Source: Streptomyces flavofungini
GTDB taxonomy: Bacteria; Actinomycetota; Actinomycetes; Streptomycetales; Streptomycetaceae
Assembly: GCF_030388665.1 (NCBI RefSeq)
Contig: NZ_CP128846.1
Location: 4,166,501-4,230,500, forward strand
Reading direction: 5' to 3'
DNA length: 64,000 nucleotides
The notes under the pieces: generated by a model
The model's input: the letters and a program-made list of their open reading frames with translations, nothing else
Databases searched by the model: none
What the model was told of the DNA's origin: nothing
Translations under genes and position numbers: made by a program
Shown: piece by piece, positions 63,540 through 64,000 of the stretch
Numbering within the stretch: position 1 is the stretch's first letter
Layout: the number at the start of each line of letters is the position of its first letter

Positions 63540-63856
63540 CCGTCTTGCCGTTGCAAGCCCAGGTCAGAGCGGGTACGGCAGCGGCCTCGGGGATCCGTCT
63601 TGGCACGTACCGCCGGCGTCTTGGGCCTGCCGCGAGCGGACTCAGGACGCTCGTCTCGCCTGAGCCCACAGGCAGGTTGGCCGGGTCCCGAGTCGGGACG
63701 GTGCCGTTGCGTCTCCCGTCTTGCGGGGCAGGGCTGTGACCTGTGGTGATACGGCAGGACGGCGGGAGACGGCACAAGACGGATAACGGGCACCGTCTTG
63801 GTGGCGGGGATGCGATTGATGATCGCGCTGCCGTCTTGCCCCTGATTGCCGTCTTG
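63540..63856. repeat. cluster of CCGTCTTG repeats (iteron-like)
   Basis: Six exact CCGTCTTG copies on the plus strand (63540, 63595, 63716, 63793, 63831, 63849), one GCGTCTTG (63616) and one inverted CAAGACGG (63775), all in a 423-bp gene-free region. The inverted copy pairs with that at 63793 (10-bp spacer) to form a palindrome. The density suggests binding sites for a replication, transfer or regulatory protein of the element. Confidence 0.75.
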
Positions 63857-63922
63857 GGCGCATACCGTGTGACCTGCGAGATCACGGCAGGGACGGCAAG
63901 TACGGCAACCAGGGGCCGGGGC

Positions 63923-64000
63923 TCAGCCCTCGCTCGGGGCGGGATCGGCGTCGACGGGGTGGACCGTGGGGCAATAGCGGCGCCAGGCGTCGAGGAACTT
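63923..64000 (-). CDS. C-terminal end of an unidentified gene, start outside the window
   Basis: The last 25 codons read KFLDAWRRYCPTVHP then VDADPAPSEG and a TGA at 63923-63925. Too short to identify. Its position upstream of the repeat cluster and DUF2637 gene suggests an element gene, for instance a replication or transfer protein. Confidence 0.5.
   Translation of the reverse strand, partial: KFLDAWRRYCPTVHPVDADPAPSEG

Noticed and set aside
63540..63856. CRISPR array
   Set aside because: The repeated unit is only 8 bp at irregular spacing, with an inverted copy; this fits protein-binding sites, and no cas gene is nearby.

Overview
The window looks like a Streptomyces or close-relative chromosome. 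The DNA is very GC-rich, with strong G/C preference at third codon positions, and it carries families typical of that genus: a SARP/AfsR regulator, an XRE/DUF397 pair, DUF317, DUF2637 and many GTG starts. The left third (1 to about 24.2 kb) is ordinary chromosomal accessory DNA. It holds a SARP-type regulator with an apparent frameshift, two alpha/beta hydrolases, a two-component system, an IS5-family copy behind an isolated signal-peptide ORF, two SDR reductases with an NTF2-like protein, an XRE/DUF397 pair, small hypotheticals, an epoxide hydrolase, a methyltransferase, a TetR regulator, a glycosyltransferase, an acyl-CoA synthetase and an MFS exporter.

At 24216-24262 lies the 3' part of a tRNA-Thr (anticodon CGU) with its terminator but without a 5' half. 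This is the usual scar of integration into a tRNA 3' end, and it suggests that everything to the right belongs to, or accreted on, an integrated element. That region is a patchwork. First come truncated genes and an IS256-family remnant. Next is a complete DNA phosphorothioation locus: dndB-C-D-E in one overlapping operon, dndA divergent, and a Dnd-associated methyltransferase. Between the IS remnant and the dnd genes sits a four-gene module in two divergent operons: GIY-YIG nuclease-like protein plus GHKL (MORC/MutL-type) ATPase, and a second DGQHR (DndB-like) protein plus HNH nuclease. No DndF/G/H genes are visible, so this module is the best candidate for an alternative restriction arm.

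A deletion scar joining an HsdM N-terminus to an ABC-transporter C-terminus separates the dnd island from a second unusual locus (40.3-49.8 kb). It has a NUDIX protein and an HTH/TPR regulator transcribed leftward, and divergently a tightly packed operon: phosphotransferase, archaeal-type S-adenosylmethionine synthetase, second phosphotransferase, histidine phosphatase, seryl-tRNA synthetase, glycosyltransferase, and a protein carrying a class II aminoacyl-tRNA synthetase motif-3 signature. It looks like a small tRNA- and SAM-linked specialised pathway.

From 50 to 59 kb there are plasmid/ICE-type genes, and a lipoprotein gene cut in two by a 7.08-kb element that encodes a tyrosine recombinase, an HTH protein, a zinc-finger recombinase-like protein (interrupted by one in-frame TGA) and a P-loop NTPase as cargo. 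The right end (59-64 kb) is a mobilisation region: relaxase, MobC, a DUF2637 membrane protein, palindromes and a cluster of CCGTCTTG repeats.
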